From Ziziphus jujuba (taxonomy: Eukaryota > Streptophyta > Magnoliopsida > Rosales > Rhamnaceae), in contig NC_083388.1 of NCBI RefSeq assembly GCF_031755915.1, positions 27,187,001-27,251,000 of the forward strand: a stretch of DNA of 64,000 bases, given 5' to 3'. The translations under genes and the position numbers were made by a program. Below the pieces are notes generated by a model that saw only the letters and a program-made list of their open reading frames with translations, did not search any database and was not told where the DNA came from. The number at the start of each line of letters is the position of its first letter. Position 1 is the first letter of the stretch. This document shows positions 62,265 through 64,000 of the stretch, piece after piece.

Positions 62265-62525
62265 TTAAGGGATAACCCTCAGAGGCATAGAAGTTGGTGG
62301 TGTTGTGGATATTATTACAGGTAACTCCTCCTGAGGCTGATCATCATCATTGAAAGCTGTTCTTACATAATGGTTTCTTCTGAGAGAAATCCATTTCCAT
62401 AGGAAAAACAAAGCCAAACCCAACAGTAACAAAAATCCTATAATTGCTGTCCATATACTAATAACCATCCAAGACCCTCCTCCTCTGTCTCTGTTTTCAG
62501 TTGGATTTGGAGGATCAATTCTCAT
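62265..62525 (-). CDS. Small predicted single-pass membrane protein (hypothetical)
   Basis: Single-exon frame of 86 residues with an ATG start and TAA stop. A short hydrophilic N-terminus (DPPNPTENRDRGGG) is followed by one strong hydrophobic segment at about 23-45 (MVISIWTAIIGFLLLLGLAL). A basic stop-transfer stretch (KWISLRRNHYVR) and a polar tail complete it. No named family is recognised. A frame of similar layout lies 0.8 kb upstream on the same strand. The start could be upstream if an unseen exon exists. Coding status is inferred from composition and layout only. Confidence 0.5.
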   Translation of the reverse strand: MRIDPPNPTENRDRGGGSWMVISIWTAIIGFLLLLGLALFFLWKWISLRRNHYVRTAFNDDDQPQEELPVIISTTPPTSMPLRVIP

Positions 62526-63362
62526 TTCGTTATAATAATCAATTAATGCCTCCTAATTAAAGAAGAAAGTGAGACAATGAGTTAATTTACAGAGCTGGAT
62601 AAATTTAATTTTAGTTTCCTCAGTTAAATGGTGGGGAAAAATAGTAGATTCCCAATTTGTAGCCTTAATTTTTTGATCCATCTCTATGGTACTCTACCGC
62701 CCTTTCTTTGGCCATTAATTAACTTGTATCAATAATTTTCCATGTGCTTTGTTTAAGGTCCTTGACTTTTGTGGTTCACGTGTTGTGTTTTGTCTTTAAT
62801 TAATTCAGGTCCTTTTTGCGGTTCATATCTTGCATGATTACTGATGATGTTAAATTAATTTATTGGTTTAGTTATAAACTTATAATATATATATATATAT
62901 ATATATATTTCAAGTGGCATCTATATGTAAGAACAAATTTTTTAGAGCCTGTTTGGTCATCTGTTTTAAGAACTGTTTTTGTTTTTGAAAATTGAAAATT
63001 ATTTTCAAAACAAAAACATGTTGTTTGGCCATCAATTTTCAGAGAACAAATGAAAAAGAAAACAAAAAATAAAAAACAATAAAAAGATGCTTTTCATAGT
63101 TTTCAAAAAAATTAAAAGTACGTTGGTTCACTAGAAATTGGAGGTTGTTAACAGAAAACAATGTACAAGTGTAGAAATCAACCCAATCAGGTATTCAATC
63201 AATTAGACAATGGAAGGTAGCTTTAAAAAAACAAAAAAAATCATAGGGTAGTAGTCGTATTATTATTGGCATCTTGTTCATCACCATCATCATCATCTTG
63301 TTGTTGTTGTGGGTTGATGCATGGAGAGTGGAATGGATGGTGACATGCGGGGATTATCTACA
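62526..63362. other. Spacer between the two small membrane-protein genes
   Basis: AT-rich, with a TA run near 62886-62909. At about 62945-63130 a segment begins GAGCCTGTTTGGTCATC and contains an inverted repeat (TGTTTTTGAAAAT against ATTTTCAAAACAAAAACA), resembling a decayed miniature inverted-repeat element. Confidence 0.45.
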
Positions 63363-63716
63363 CTAACTCTCCATCCTCGAAGTCATGCTGGCATAAGGCG
63401 CATCTGTCCTCATTGAATGGCAGGAGGAAGAAGAACAAGAAGAAGAAGAGTCGTACTTGATCTGAGGAATCCTTTCATGCACCAAAGCATCCACTCCTAC
63501 AGGTCGTCGTGTTGTTGCTGGTGCTTGTCCTGTTACAACTACCAACTCCACCTGACCATTCGTGGCAGTTATCTGATGATGACTATCACATTTCCACTTT
63601 AGATACAAACTAAAGCCTAAAACAATGAGAAAATCTATAACCACCCATACGATAATCCAATAGTTTGGGTGTGTAGGATTTGGAAGGAGTACTCTTCTCT
63701 TCGCAAAATGATCCAT
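63363..63716 (-). CDS. Small predicted single-pass membrane protein with Ser/Cys-rich tail (hypothetical)
   Basis: Single-exon frame of 117 residues from an ATG. The N-terminus MDHFAKRRVLLPNPTHPN precedes one hydrophobic segment at about 20-41 (WIIVWVVIDFLIVLGFSLYL). A KWKC juxtamembrane motif, a polar middle and a tail with SSSSCSSSSCHS follow. The layout (short N-terminus with a PNPT motif, one membrane span, KWK/KWI after it) parallels the 62265-62525 frame, so the two may be diverged tandem paralogues. No family name can be given. Confidence 0.55.
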   Translation of the reverse strand: MDHFAKRRVLLPNPTHPNYWIIVWVVIDFLIVLGFSLYLKWKCDSHHQITATNGQVELVVVTGQAPATTRRPVGVDALVHERIPQIKYDSSSSCSSSSCHSMRTDAPYASMTSRMES

Positions 63717-64000
63717 TTTCTCTATGCAAAGCCAAGTCTCGGTCTTGCAGACAACCAGGAAGAAGAAGAGGTTTTATACTTGTAACAAAGGGTCAAACAA
63801 AAGACGCACCAGGAAAATCAGGTTTCAAATTTTATATTGACAAAAAAAAAAAGAAAAAGTTAAAACGATGCATTTTATTAGGAACTAGAGCACGACATCG
63901 TCCCACTTAAAACCAGCTGCAGCGGTAAGAGGTAGTAATTCATGTTGTCGTTCGTGTTTGTGTCAATCTGTTTATTAATCATGTCAAAATTATTCAATCA
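63717..64000. other. Upstream region of the 63716 gene to the window end
   Basis: Presumably leader and promoter of the small membrane-protein gene. No clear element or gene is recognised. Confidence 0.45.

Overview
This window is nuclear DNA of a flowering plant, most likely a eudicot. It is AT-rich, its genes have many short exons with GT-AG introns, it holds plant-type Copia and Gypsy LTR retrotransposons, and every recognisable protein belongs to a plant family (ABCG half-transporter, TRAUCO/ASH2, NADK1, DUF604 glycosyltransferase, RETICULATA-RELATED). I rebuilt the gene models by hand from splice signals and reading-frame closure. The species cannot be named from the sequence alone.

Layout. 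1-5221 (+): 3' part of an ABCG12/ABCG15-like wax/lipid half-transporter, cut by the window start. 6298-8451 (-): two-exon ASH2/TRAUCO SPRY protein. 10211-17806 (+): complete 12-exon NAD kinase 1 gene. 20527-22556 (+) and 33572-35478 (+): two intact paralogous DUF604/GT31 glycosyltransferase genes, with homologous upstream regions. Between them lie an RNase H-like retroelement scrap and a truncated copy of the RETICULATA-RELATED gene. A 7.7-kb decayed Copia element (23889-31607) has split that copy. 36743-38170 (-): dead LTO1 (VKOR-thioredoxin) gene copy. 38607-40320: a tandem array of about 256-bp units rich in the palindrome CGGTAATTACCG. 40814-43427 (-): exon scraps of a dicarboxylate transporter, an unidentified gene and eIF2B-epsilon. 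43717-52211: a Gypsy element with LTRs of 2.8-2.9 kb around a 2.8-kb gutted interior. 53028-53216 (-): a complex I B12 (NDUFB3-like) scrap. 53990-57369 (-): complete eight-exon RETICULATA-RELATED 4 gene. 62265-62525 and 63363-63716 (-): two small predicted single-pass membrane proteins.

How it fits together. The functional genes are unrelated housekeeping or metabolic genes and form no pathway. The main story is structural. The order NADK1 - GT31 - RER4 appears to have been expanded by a tandem duplication whose breakpoint lies inside RER4 exon 3 (about 31868), leaving a truncated RER4 between the two GT31 copies. The 36.7-53.2 kb interval separating GT31 copy 2 from RER4 is a graveyard of at least four unrelated gene fragments, all on the minus strand with introns retained, plus a satellite-like array. 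This pattern resembles gene capture by a Helitron or Pack-type transposon, and it was later split by the Gypsy insertion. I found no certain tRNA, rRNA or CRISPR feature.
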